In this document: piece after piece, positions 47,335 through 57,100 of the stretch
How the letters are laid out: each line of letters starts with the position of its first letter
Numbering within the stretch: the first letter of the stretch is position 1
NCBI GenBank assembly: GCA_030063045.1
Contig: JAQSEB010000031.1
Span: forward strand, 2,480,001-2,544,000
Reading direction: 5' to 3'
DNA length: 64,000 nucleotides
Source: Pratylenchus scribneri
Taxonomy: Eukaryota > Nematoda > Chromadorea > Rhabditida > Pratylenchidae
Program-made: the position numbers and the translations under genes
Notes under the pieces: model-generated
Database searches by the model: none
Seen by the model: only the letters and a program-made list of their open reading frames with translations
What the model was told of the DNA's origin: nothing

Positions 47335-47470
47335 AATTTATATTTTGAAAATAATATGGCAACCCTTTATTTAAATACATTGTAAATATTAAAATAAAAA
47401 AATTTGAAAATATTTTTCAAACCCTTAAAATATTTCGACATCTGTAGGTATATCTAATTGTATTTTTTTA
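47335..47470. repeat. Dispersed AT-rich repeat, family 1, copy 2
   Basis: Carries the CCTTTATTTAAATACATTGT and AAAATATTTCGACATCTGTA blocks, with the CTCAAAATACTTG tail block at 47496. Confidence 0.7.
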
Positions 47471-47681
47471 AATTAAATTCTCAACCGCCTGTGGGCTCAA
47501 AATACTTGAAAAAAAAACAAAAGAAATAATTGATTTAAGACAAATCACATAATGAGGGGCTTCTTCTTTAACGACCGATGAAGATACTCAAATTTCTGGT
47601 GAATAAATCTTAATTTTTCGATAAATAATAACTGAATAGTTGCTGATGTCCATTTAAAAAAAATAAATTTATTATTTTCAG

Positions 47682-47799
47682 CAATAAGAACAGGACCTAA
47701 CCAATTTGTACATGCAAATTTTCCTCACAATTTTGATGAAAAAAAATTGTCTGAATTGTTGCATCAACATGGATTAGTGATAAGTTTAAATAAATTTTT
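47682..47799 (+). other. Exon-like segment resembling half of an RRM
   Basis: Acceptor TTATTTTCAG, one open frame of 38 codons, donor GTAAGA. The translation runs through GPNQFVHANFPHNFDEKKLS and ELLHQHGLVIS. This is compatible with the first beta strand, first helix and second strand of an RNA-recognition motif (beta-NFP-x-DEKKL-x-ELL-x-x-HG). The missing remainder of the domain was not found downstream, so this is either one exon of an unresolved gene or a relic. Confidence 0.4.
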
Positions 47800-47861
47800 G
47801 TAAGAATTTTTTTATTTATTTATCCAATTCTCCTAAGTCAAAATAATAAACAATATTTTAG

Positions 47862-47970
47862 TATCATTTTTAAGTACAATTTGTAAATAATTAAGATAAA
47901 AATTTTAAAAATTATTTTTAAACTCATAAAATATTTTGCATCTATGGAGATATTTAATAATTATTTTTAT
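47862..47970. repeat. Dispersed AT-rich repeat, family 1, copy 3
   Basis: Carries TACAATTTGTAAATAATTAA and CATAAAATATTTTGCATCTA blocks in the family order; more degenerate than copies 1 and 2. Confidence 0.6.
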
Positions 47971-48029
47971 TACAAGCTCAAATTAAAATAGACCATAAAC
48001 CTTTGTGCAAAATATTTGAAAAAATTAAA

Positions 48030-48600
48030 ATAATGAATGTAAAGAAATATATAAATTTATGTGATAATAACGCGACAGAATTATTTTTAATAATTTTTTA
48101 AATATTTTTTAGCATCACATAAATTATTTTCTATAATTTTGCATTTAAGTTCTATTTTTTTTAAATTTTCATATAATGTTAATGAGTGCCATAAATTTTA
48201 TGACATAATTTAAAAAAATTAAAAAATTAAAGAATTAATACATTTTATTAAATGATTTTAAAAAATTAAAATTTTATTTAGTTTACACATTAGTAAAATA
48301 TAATTTATTTTTCAACTAATTTTTGCATCTCATAAATAATTTTATAAAATTTGGAATTTAAATTCTAATTTTTAATTAACTTTTTACAAAATGAGACCAC
48401 AGCGCGAAAAAAAATTTAAAAAAAAATAAAAAAAATAGTATAAATTTATTTGATATTGTGGCAAACAAAATTAAAATAAAATTTAAAAATATTTTTAGAT
48501 GATTGATAAAAGATTTAAAATTACCCATTTAATTTTAACAACTCATAAATTATCTTTTTATTTTACAATAAAGTTAAATTTTAATTGACCACCTTCAATT
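48030..48600. repeat. Dispersed AT-rich repeat, family 2
   Basis: Degenerate near-tandem copies built round TATAAATTTATTTGATA, then GCGACAGAATTATTT or GGCAAACAAAATTA, then CATCACATAAATTATTTTCT. Related copies lie at 50570-51130, 56680-57100 and 63725-64000. Period roughly 150-200 bp; no coding frame. Confidence 0.6.
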
Positions 48601-49924
48601 AAGTCAAAAAATATATTTTAAAATTAATAAAAAAAATTTTAATTTAACACCTCGGAAAGATAAGAAAATTAATTATCATAATCTTCGCCATTTAAAAAAA
48701 AATTATTTTTGGATCACATAAAATATTCATTATAAAATAAAATTAAATAAATAAATATTTGGACCTATGAGAAACATAATATTTTGAAAAAATGAAAATA
48801 AAATTTTAAAGATTAATCCAAGTCGAAAAATTCTTCGGCAGCCAAGAATTTGTTCGGTGGTCGGTGGGCACATGAAAAAAAAGCAATTCATCTGCTGCAA
48901 GTGCAGGAAAAAGGGAACAGCAAGGCAATCGGCACAAAAAAGTGTATAGAAAAATATTTACTAAATAAAATTTAAATTTCCTTAATATTTTTCATGAAAA
49001 TATTTTTTATTCCGAGGCATTTCAATAAATTCTTTTACAAACCATAATAAATTTTGCAATAAAAATTTATTAAATTTCCCTGAAAAATTTGAATTTAAAA
49101 ATGCTAGAATTGAAGGAATGGAACCATAAATTTGTCTATAAAATTAAAAATTATGTATAATCAAGCTAATAAAATTATAATATTTTAAGGAAAAAATTCA
49201 ATCAAAAACATAAGGAATTCATGCAAATTTGGCAAAGAAGAGATCGAAGTAGTTGGGAAACATAATAATAAAATAGCATTTTAAAGATTTTAAAATATTT
49301 TTTCAAAATTTTAAAATGTTTATTATTAGAATTTGATAAATAAGCTTTTTCTAATTTTTCGGTAAATTTATTAAACTCATCAATATTGAATTTTTAAAAT
49401 TAAAAAAAATGATATAGAACAAAATTTCACTTAATCTTTTTTTTAAAATAATAATAATAAAATTTTATAGCTACTTATTCCATTTTCGGTGACCTAATGG
49501 CTAAATCATAGAACAAAAATCATGCCAAAAAAGAACATTCTTCATTCCGTCTTTGTTATTCTTGTTGTGGACCAAGCAAAGGAATAACTCATAAAATTTT
49601 TAGAATAATTTTATTATAAATTTTAAAGAAAAATAATGAGAAAAAGATTTTAAAAATAAGACAAAGCTTAAAAAATGAAATTTTAAAAAATCCAAAAATA
49701 AACCACAACACATAAATTTATTTCTAGAACTAAGAATTAAATTTAGTGGAAATGAAAGAAATTCAAAATAACCAACGCCATCTATGTTCAGAAATATATT
49801 CTTAAAAATTTCAAAAAATTTAAATTTTATTTTGTATCTTTTAATCTTGTTCATGATAATATGAGAATTTATTCTTTAAGCCTTAAAAGATGAATAAAAA
49901 TTTTTCGCATTTTTGATAATTTGT

Positions 49925-50029
49925 AAAAAATGCAACCCAAAATGCCCTTTTTTGTTGAAAATGTCCCCCAAATCCTTTTTTAACCAAAATGCCCCTTATC
50001 TCAAAATGAAAATTCATCTGGCAACCCTG
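49925..50029 (+). mobile_element. Relic right end of a hAT element
   Basis: Repeats of AAATGCCCCTT-type units followed by CATCTGGCAACCCTG. This parallels the right end of the complete hAT at 56341-56443 (GCCCCCCAAATG units, then CATCTGGCAGCCCTG). No left end is found nearby. Confidence 0.7.
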
Positions 50030-50569
50030 CTTCAGATATTCATCAACAAATATTGTACATCACGGCCAATATCAAAACAATTTTATTCAATTTTGTAATA
50101 AAGTTTTTCACCCATTTTTTCTTATGCATTAAAATTCTTTTAATTAAATATTAATAGAAAAATTTTATATTTCAATTTTTACAGCTCGTCATTCAACTTT
50201 TCTAAAAAACATTCGACGAGGGCATTCAATCAAATGGCTGCATTTACCATTGACCAATGATGCTGCCAACTGCCACCGGAGCCAATATTCTACAGCCATA
50301 TTATATATATCAAAATGATACGGCAAAAATGGCGGATATGAATATAGTATGCACAAATTCTAGATGGCATAAACTTATATTTTGAATTTTTTTAAAAATT
50401 TTTGATTTTTTTGGGCCGAGCAATATTTTATTTTTCCTAATAATAATCCAAGAATTATTTAAAATATTGAAATAAATTTTATAAGTTTCAAATTTTTAAT
50501 TTGTTTATCAATTTTTTTCAAAACATTTTTCTAATTAAATTTTTATGTCATTTGTAAATTATTGGTTGG

Positions 50570-51130
50570 AGAAGTTTGCACAAGAATTAAAAACATTTTT
50601 TAATAAATAATTATAATTATTATTAAAAAATGAAAATTATTTTTTTCACACATATTTTTTGTTTCATATAAAATATTTTATATAATTTGGAATTAAATTA
50701 TAATTTTTTTGCTGTATTTTCACAAGATGCATGTAGGATCATTTCTGACCGAAATATGAATAAAAAAATTAATTAATTTTTAAAATCATGAAAAAAAATT
50801 TTAAAAAAATATATAAATTTATTGATAACTCGGCGAACAAAGTAATTTAAAATAATATTTTCACTCATAATTTTGCATCTTATAAAATGTTTTCTACAAT
50901 CAATATGTAATTTAAGTCTAATTTTTTTGAAATTTTTACAAAATGCCAGAGAAATATATGACGAAATTTGAATAAAAAATTAATTAAATAATTTAAAAAT
51001 AATGATAAAAAATTAAAGAAGTATAAATTTATTTGATAAAGCGGCGAACAAAATTATTTAAAATGATTTTTTCATAAATATTTTTTGCATCTCATAAATT
51101 ATTTTTATATTTTTTGGCATTTAAATTCTA
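50570..51130. repeat. Dispersed AT-rich repeat, family 2, second cluster
   Basis: Two degenerate copies. The first (about 50570-50840) aligns block by block with 63725-64000, including CAAGAATTAAAAACATTTTT, ATTTTCACAAGATGCATG and AAATTTATTGATAAC. Confidence 0.65.
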
Positions 51131-51375
51131 TCCTATATATAATTTTCTGTTGGTTTGTTCCCAAAAATATTTTGAACTTGGCGTTTTGTTTTTTTTTAAG
51201 AAGAAACAGAGAAAAACATTTTTTAGACATAAAGAATAAAAAAAGGAAAAGAAAAATTAGGATAAAGAATTAAAAAAATGTGCATGTTCTTTTTCAGTTC
51301 TTTATTAATTTTTATTTCTAATCCAGACTGCAACTAATGTTTGATTATGAAATTTGTTTTCTGTTATTTATTTTT

Positions 51376-51956
51376 GGTACTTTCCCATTATCGGGGGGAC
51401 CAAGTCATTATCGGGGGGACCAAGTCATTATCGGGGGGACCAAGTCATTACCGGGGGGACCGGGTCGGGGGGACCGGGTCAATATCGGGGGGACCGGGTG
51501 GGCAAGATCTATAATATATAGGATGATTAGGTCATCGTCACCTTCATCATCATCATCTTTACCATCATCATCATCATCATCTTCATCATCATCTTCATCA
51601 TCTTCATCATCATCTTCATCATTTTCATCATCTTCATCATCATCTTCATCATCATCTTCATCATCATCTTCATCATTTTCATCATCTTCATCATCATCAT
51701 CATCATCATCTTCATCATCTTCATCATCATCTTCATCATCTTCAGCATCTTCAGCATCTTCATTATCATCGTCTTCTTCATCATCATCATCATCTTCCTA
51801 ATCATCTTCCTAATCATCCTATATATATATATTATAGATCTTGCCCACCCGGTCCCCCCGATAATGACCTGGTCCCCCCGATATTGACCCGGTCCCTCCG
51901 ATATTGACCCGGTCCCCCTGATAATGACCCGGTCCCCCCGATAATGGGAAAGTACC
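51376..51956. mobile_element. Foldback element around an ATC microsatellite
   Basis: The ends GGTACTTTCCCATTATCGG and its inverse are perfect inverted repeats, with an exact 8-bp target duplication TTATTTTT at 51368-51375 and 51957-51964. Each arm carries several ATTATCGGGGGGACC units and then CAAGATCTATAATATATAGG. The centre (51538-51805) is an (ATC)n microsatellite, whose open frames (poly-Ser or Met/Lys) are artefacts. Superfamily unassigned; the 8-bp duplication would fit hAT or a similar group. Confidence 0.88.
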
Positions 51957-53436
51957 TTATTTTTATTTACTTCTACTGCCTGCAACTATTGTGAAATTTC
52001 CCAAAGAATAAAAGTACGTTGGAAAGTTTCTTTAGAATTAATTAAATAGATTTTTGATTAGACATCCTCCTATGATTTTCAAAAATCTATGTTTTTAACA
52101 AAAAATTTACAATATTAAAAATAAGCAAATTGCACTTATATTATTTGTGAATAAAAGTTAAATAAAACATTTTACAGATAAATTAGCATTCAAGCATAGC
52201 AATAAAGCATCTAATCAATTAACTTTTCTTAATTTTTTAAAATAATTTATTTATGCAAAAAGGAAAGAATATTGATGCATCCTGTTTTTTCGGGGCGGGG
52301 TGGCAAGACCTATAGTATATAATAGGATGAAGATGATGGAGAAGATGATGAGGATGAAGAAGATGGTGAAGATGAGGATAATGATGATGATGACGGTGAG
52401 AATGAAAATGAGAATGAGAGGATAATGAAGATGAGGATGCGAGGATGATGAGGATAATGATGAAGATCACGAAAATGATGAAGATGAGGATAATGATGAA
52501 GATGATGATGAGGATGAAGATGAGCTTGAAGATAATGAGGATGATAATAATGATGAAGATGAACAAGATGATTAAGATGAGGATAATGATTATGATGCAG
52601 TCGAGAATGAGAGGATGATGAAGATGAGGTTGAGAGGATGATGAAGTTGAATATGATGAAAAGATGAGGATAATGATGATGATGGAGAAGATGTTGAATA
52701 TGAGGATAATGATGAAGATGACGATGATGAAGATGAGATGATGATGAGGATGAAGATCAGATGATGATGAGGGTGAAGATAATGCAGATGATAATAATGA
52801 TGAAGATGAGGATAATGAAGACGAGAATAAGAGGATGATGATGAGAGGATGATTAAGATGAAGATGATGATAATGATGATGAGGAAGATGATGAGGATGA
52901 AGAAAGGGATGATGAAGATGATGATGAGAGGATGATTAAGATGAAGATGATGAGAAGATGAGGATAATGATGATGATGAAGATGAGGAAGATGATGAGGA
53001 TGCTGAAGATGAGGATGATGAAGTTAATGATGAGGATGATGATGAAGATGAAAAGGAGATGATGAAGATGTAGAATGAGGATGCTGAAGATGAGATGATG
53101 ATGATGATGAGGATGATGATGAAGATAAGGATGAGGATGATGAAGATAAGGATGCTGAAGATGAGGATGATGAAGATGAAGATGATGATGATGGTAAAGA
53201 TGATGATGAAGATGCAAAGGAGATGATGAAGATGTAGAATGAGGATGCTGAAGATGAGATGAAGATGATGATGAGGATGATGATGAAGATAAGGATGAGG
53301 ATGATGAAGATAAGGATGATGAAGATGAGATGATGAGGATGAAAATGATACGAAGAAGACCATCATCATCATCATCTTCTTAATCATCCTATTATAGGTC
53401 TTGCCTCCCTCCTGATAATCTTCTTGCCCCCTCCGC

Positions 53437-56400
53437 CAGGGCTGCCAGAATACCCCCCCACGGGGGGCATTTGCCCCCTTTTTGAGATTTTGCCCCCTTT
53501 TTTGCCCCCCAAGCCGAGATGCCCCCCAAATGCCCCCTTTTTGACCTTTTTCCTTATATTTTGCAATATTTTTCCTTTTTTATGAAATTTTACATTTTTT
53601 ATGCATAAAAATGACAAAATATCCAAATTTTTTCTCTTTCTTTCTTGCATCATAAGTAATAAGTATTTTATTATTTTTTTCTTCCATACATCATAATGAT
53701 AAATTATATATACTTGATACATAACATAATTAACTTTGGATTTGGATTGTATTTCATTATTTTACTAAATTATTATTGGCAAATAATTGAATAATTTCAG
53801 CTAAAATGCAAGAAACAATAAAATCATTTTTTTCTTCATCATTTACTAAAAAATCGACAGCAGTTTCATATGGAAAAGAGGCAAATGAACAGGGTTCCGA
53901 TGATGAAGATGTCAATAAGCATGGTTCCGATGAAGAAGAAGCAAGTGAGGAAATTTCAACGATGGATCTTACTGATCAAAATGATTCAAATGGAGAGGAT
54001 CAATCGGTCACGACAACTAGCAATGTTTTTATTTTTATTTTAAAATTAATTTTATAATAAATTTAGTCATTGAAAAAGCGAAAATTTTCACATGATCGAC
54101 CGAAGGGAGGCTTATCGAAATTCAGGCCAATTTATGCAACAAAATATGCAAATGATTTCATTGAAAATTCAACAAAAGGGCCAGGCTCGTTCCGTTGTCG
54201 AGCATGCAATGAAGAAATGTTATTTGGTAAAAAAGGCGAAGAAGCTATAAAACGACATATTGCACGAGAACGGCATATAGAAAATGTCAAAGCTACAAAT
54301 AAAAATTTATCAATCGCTCCATTTATAAAGCGCAAAACGGTTAAAATTATTAATAAAATTTGATTTTTTTGTATTCATTTTAGACAAGTGAAGAAAATCG
54401 TTCCGTTTGAACAGAGCTTGCATATGCTTACCACATGGTCAAACACAACCATAGTTTAAATTCTATGCAATGTACATCAAAATTGGTTCCGATGCTTTTC
54501 ACTGGTTCAGTAACAGCAGAGCGTTTCGCAAGTGGAAAAACAAAAACAACTGCCTTAATCAAAGGTTAATAATTATAAAAATATTTAAACTTTTAATTAA
54601 TAAAGGTGTTTTGCATCCATTCATAATGAATCAATATGTGAAAAAAGCGAATCAACATGGCTATTCTGTCGCATTTGACTCAACCCCACATATGATGCAA
54701 CGATTATATGCAATTGTGATAAGGTCTTTTCAGAACAAAATCATTAATTTATTAAAATTTTAGATTCTTTGATGGGAACAAAATTCAAAATAAATTGGTT
54801 CAACTGGTTCCGATGACAAGCGAGAAAGCCGTTAATATGTATACGCTTGTAAAAGAAATTCTACAAAACAATGAACTCGAATTGAATAAAGTCATTTCTT
54901 TTACTGCCGACAACACAAATAGCAATTTCGGCGGCGCCGCAAGAGGAGGACAAAACAATGTTCATGCATTGTGGAAAAAAGGTTTTTTGCTATTAAGTAG
55001 ATGAAAAATGACAAAAAAATTAAGAAAACAACAATATTATTGGCATATCCTGCAGTGCTCATATTATACATAACACTGCCAGGAATGCGGCATCAAAGAT
55101 GGAATTTGATTTTGAAGCTTTTGCATTATCAATTGTCGGCTATTTTTCTGGGCATGCACAAAGATGGGAGAGTTACTGCGAAAAATGCTCAGAACTTGAA
55201 GTAATTTAATTATATATTTATTTATCAAATGTTAAGATTGAGCCAAAAAAATTTCCACGTCATGTTAATGTCCGATGGTTAACTTTGGGGCGACTCTGTG
55301 AGCGGATAATTGATTTTTGGGTTCCGTTGGAAGAATATTTCACACAAGCCGATGATGCACCAAAACATTTACGAGAAATATTCCAAACAGGTTCCGTTGA
55401 ACAATCGATGGAGGCATTTGCTGTCTTGAATTTTGCAAATTATTTGCTGGGCCGTTTCAACAAATTTAATGCATCAACTCAGGTTTTTATTAGAATTTTA
55501 TATAAAATTTCATTTCTTTTTTAAGTCACACACATTTACAATTGCTGATCTATCCAAAGAATATGAAGAGTTTATGGATTTATTGGAGTCATTGGAAAAA
55601 GATAAGAATTTTGGTGGTAAAACTCTTCGGGCATTGGAAAATTTTACGGCAGCTAAATTGGATAATAATCGATCCAAAGTGGAAAAAATGTTTATGGTAA
55701 ATTTTTTTATTTGATAAAGAAAATAAATTTTTCGCAGAAATTTTATGCCGATTCATTGACTTATTTTGACAAATGGTTTCAACAATTGGCCGAAATAACT
55801 AACAATGTTCCGTTGAAATGGTTAACATTTGAAGGTAAAATTTTAAAAGAAATCTGAATCAATCGTGTATTTAGGAATCAATTTTACGGTCATTCACGAA
55901 GCCTACAAAAATCTTTTCACCTGTTCCGATGAGGAATATGACAACCTTTATGAAGAAGTCCTTCAAATTCAATCAACTTTGAAAGAATTAAACAAGACTC
56001 CTTTTGCTGAAAAGAATATTGAAGAAAAATGGGCGGCATTATTCCGTAACAAAAATATTGTTTTGGTACGCAAATTGGTCGCAGCTCTGCTGAGTATCTT
56101 CCCATCAAATGCTTTTTGCGAATCAATCTTTTCCGTTGTCAATGGGATTTGGACCGATGAAAGAAACAGTTTTCATGCTGATACAGTCAATGCCTTGGTG
56201 TCAATTAAAGAAAATTCCGAATTCAAATGTTCAGAAGCATTAGATTTATTTATTTCCCAACCAGAATTGTTACAGAAAGCAAAAAGAAACAATAAATATT
56301 GAAAATAAATGTTTTTATAATCATTTTTAACACTTTTTAAAAATGCCCCCCAAAATGCCCCCTTTTTTACCGAAATTGCCCCCCAAATGCCCCCTTTTTT

Positions 56401-56443
56401 TCACGAAATGCCCCCCAAACTGAAAAACCATCTGGCAGCCCTG
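53437..56443 (+). mobile_element. Nearly complete hAT DNA transposon
   Basis: Inverted ends CAGGGCTGCCAGA and TCTGGCAGCCCTG, with a near-perfect 8-bp duplication (CCCCTCCG at 53428-53435 with one extra C; CCCCTCCC at 56444-56451). Subterminal GCCCCCCAAATGCCCCC repeats lie at both ends in opposite orientation, typical of transposase-binding arrays. It encodes a hAT transposase, described separately. The element lies inside the arm of the GAT foldback element. Confidence 0.92.
53806..56302 (+). pseudogene. hAT transposase, ten exons, one in-frame stop
   Basis: Exons 53806-54024, 54067-54339, 54384-54564, 54606-54723, 54764-54981, 55025-55200, 55237-55482, 55526-55696, 55738-55834 and 55875-56302 keep phase (709 codons). 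The order is an acidic N-terminus, a BED-type zinc finger (FRCRACNEEMLF with HIARERHIENV), SVAFDSTPHMMQRLYAIVIR (catalytic Asp region), SFTADNTNSNFGG, SCSAHIIHNTARNAA, FPRHVNVRWLTLGRLC, and the C-terminal dimerisation region LLSIFPSNAFCESIFSVVNG with a final acidic tail. The only defect seen is TGA at 54408-54410, likely a CGA-to-TGA change, so the copy decayed recently or is a sequencing variant. Confidence 0.88.
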
Positions 56444-56454
56444 CCCCTCCCCCA

Positions 56455-56580
56455 AAAAAAAGGAAAGTAACAAAATCAGAATTAAAAAATAAGAAAAAAT
56501 CGGAATTAAAAATCAGAATAAGAATAATATCAGAATTAAAAATCAGAATAAGAATAAAATCAGAATTAAAAATAAAACTT
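56455..56580. repeat. Short degenerate array of ATCAGAATTAAAA units
   Basis: Repeats of AAATCAGAATTAAAAATCAG and AATAAGAATAA. The inverse (TTTTAATTCTGATTT) resembles the CTGATTTTAATTCCG boundary unit of the 19-bp minisatellite, though the similarity is limited. Confidence 0.55.
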
Positions 56581-56617
56581 TTTGCATATTTAGCATGATT
56601 GTTGTTGATTATTGTGC

Positions 56618-56658
56618 CTAGCTCAGGAGTTCGCCCGTAGGGCGAACTCCTGAGCTAG
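56618..56658. other. Perfect 19-bp-stem hairpin
   Basis: CTAGCTCAGGAGTTCGCCC, loop GTA, then the exact inverse GGGCGAACTCCTGAGCTAG. GC-rich in an otherwise very AT-rich stretch, with no mismatch. Function unknown; it could be a transposon footprint, a terminator-like structure or a very small foldback element. Confidence 0.85.
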
Positions 56659-56679
56659 TTTTGTTTAATTTTCATAAAA

Positions 56680-57100
56680 TGTTCAAGAAAAGAGTCAGCA
56701 TTATGACAAAATTTAAATAAAAAATTAAATATAAAAAAATAATGAAAAAATTAAATAAAGTTAAGAATTAAAATATTTTATTAAATGACTTTAAAAAATT
56801 ACAATTTTATTTAATTTGCAAATTTATAAAAAAAAAAAAATTATTTTTTACACTAATTTTTACATCTCATAAATTATTTTATAAAATTTAGAATTTAAGT
56901 TCTAATTTTTAGTTGAATTTTTACAAAATGTGAATGGAGGAGTTCAAAATTTTAAAAATATGAAAAATAGTATAAATTTATTTGATATTGTTTAATAAAA
57001 CTAAAATAAAATTTAAAAATATTTTTAAATGATTGAAAAAAGAATTAAAATTACCTATTTAATTTGGGCATAACATAATTAATCTTTTTATTTTTGCAAT
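56680..57100. repeat. Dispersed AT-rich repeat, family 2, third cluster
   Basis: Aligns with 48160-48600 in block order: GAATTAAAATATTTTATTAA, ATTTTACATCTCATAAATTA, then AGTATAAATTTATTTGATAT and CCTATTTAATTTG. Confidence 0.6.

Larger units (their letters stand above)
45417..51375. other. AT-rich, gene-poor region with dispersed repeats and exon-like islands
   Basis: Extremely AT-rich, with small less-AT islands every kilobase or so. Some islands are open and bordered by splice-like signals (listed separately), but I could not chain them into a gene. Two degenerate dispersed repeat families occupy much of the rest and recur after 56.6 kb. A stray GGCCGTAACATATATAT at 46571 matches the end of the 44.3 kb element. 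Confidence 0.6.
52285..56471. mobile_element. GAT-microsatellite foldback element, split by a hAT insertion
   Basis: A sister of the previous element. GGCAAGACCTATAGTATATA at the left and its inverse at about 53385-53405 flank about 1 kb of (GAT)n-rich sequence; orientation switches near 53363. The sequence beyond the right arm is interrupted at 53437 by a hAT transposon and resumes after 56443 (CCCAAAAAAAAGGAAAGTAAC), which recalls the GGAAAGTACC end of the 51.4 kb element. The left terminus is poorly defined. The outer limits are therefore approximate. Confidence 0.6.

Noticed and set aside
48825..48945. Cys-rich zinc-finger-like peptide (FICCKCRKKG)
   Set aside because: Two different frames are equally open here and neither has both splice borders and a partner exon.
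51337..53387. Poly-Ser, Met/Lys and Ile/His-rich frames
   Set aside because: Translations of ATC/GAT microsatellites inside foldback elements.
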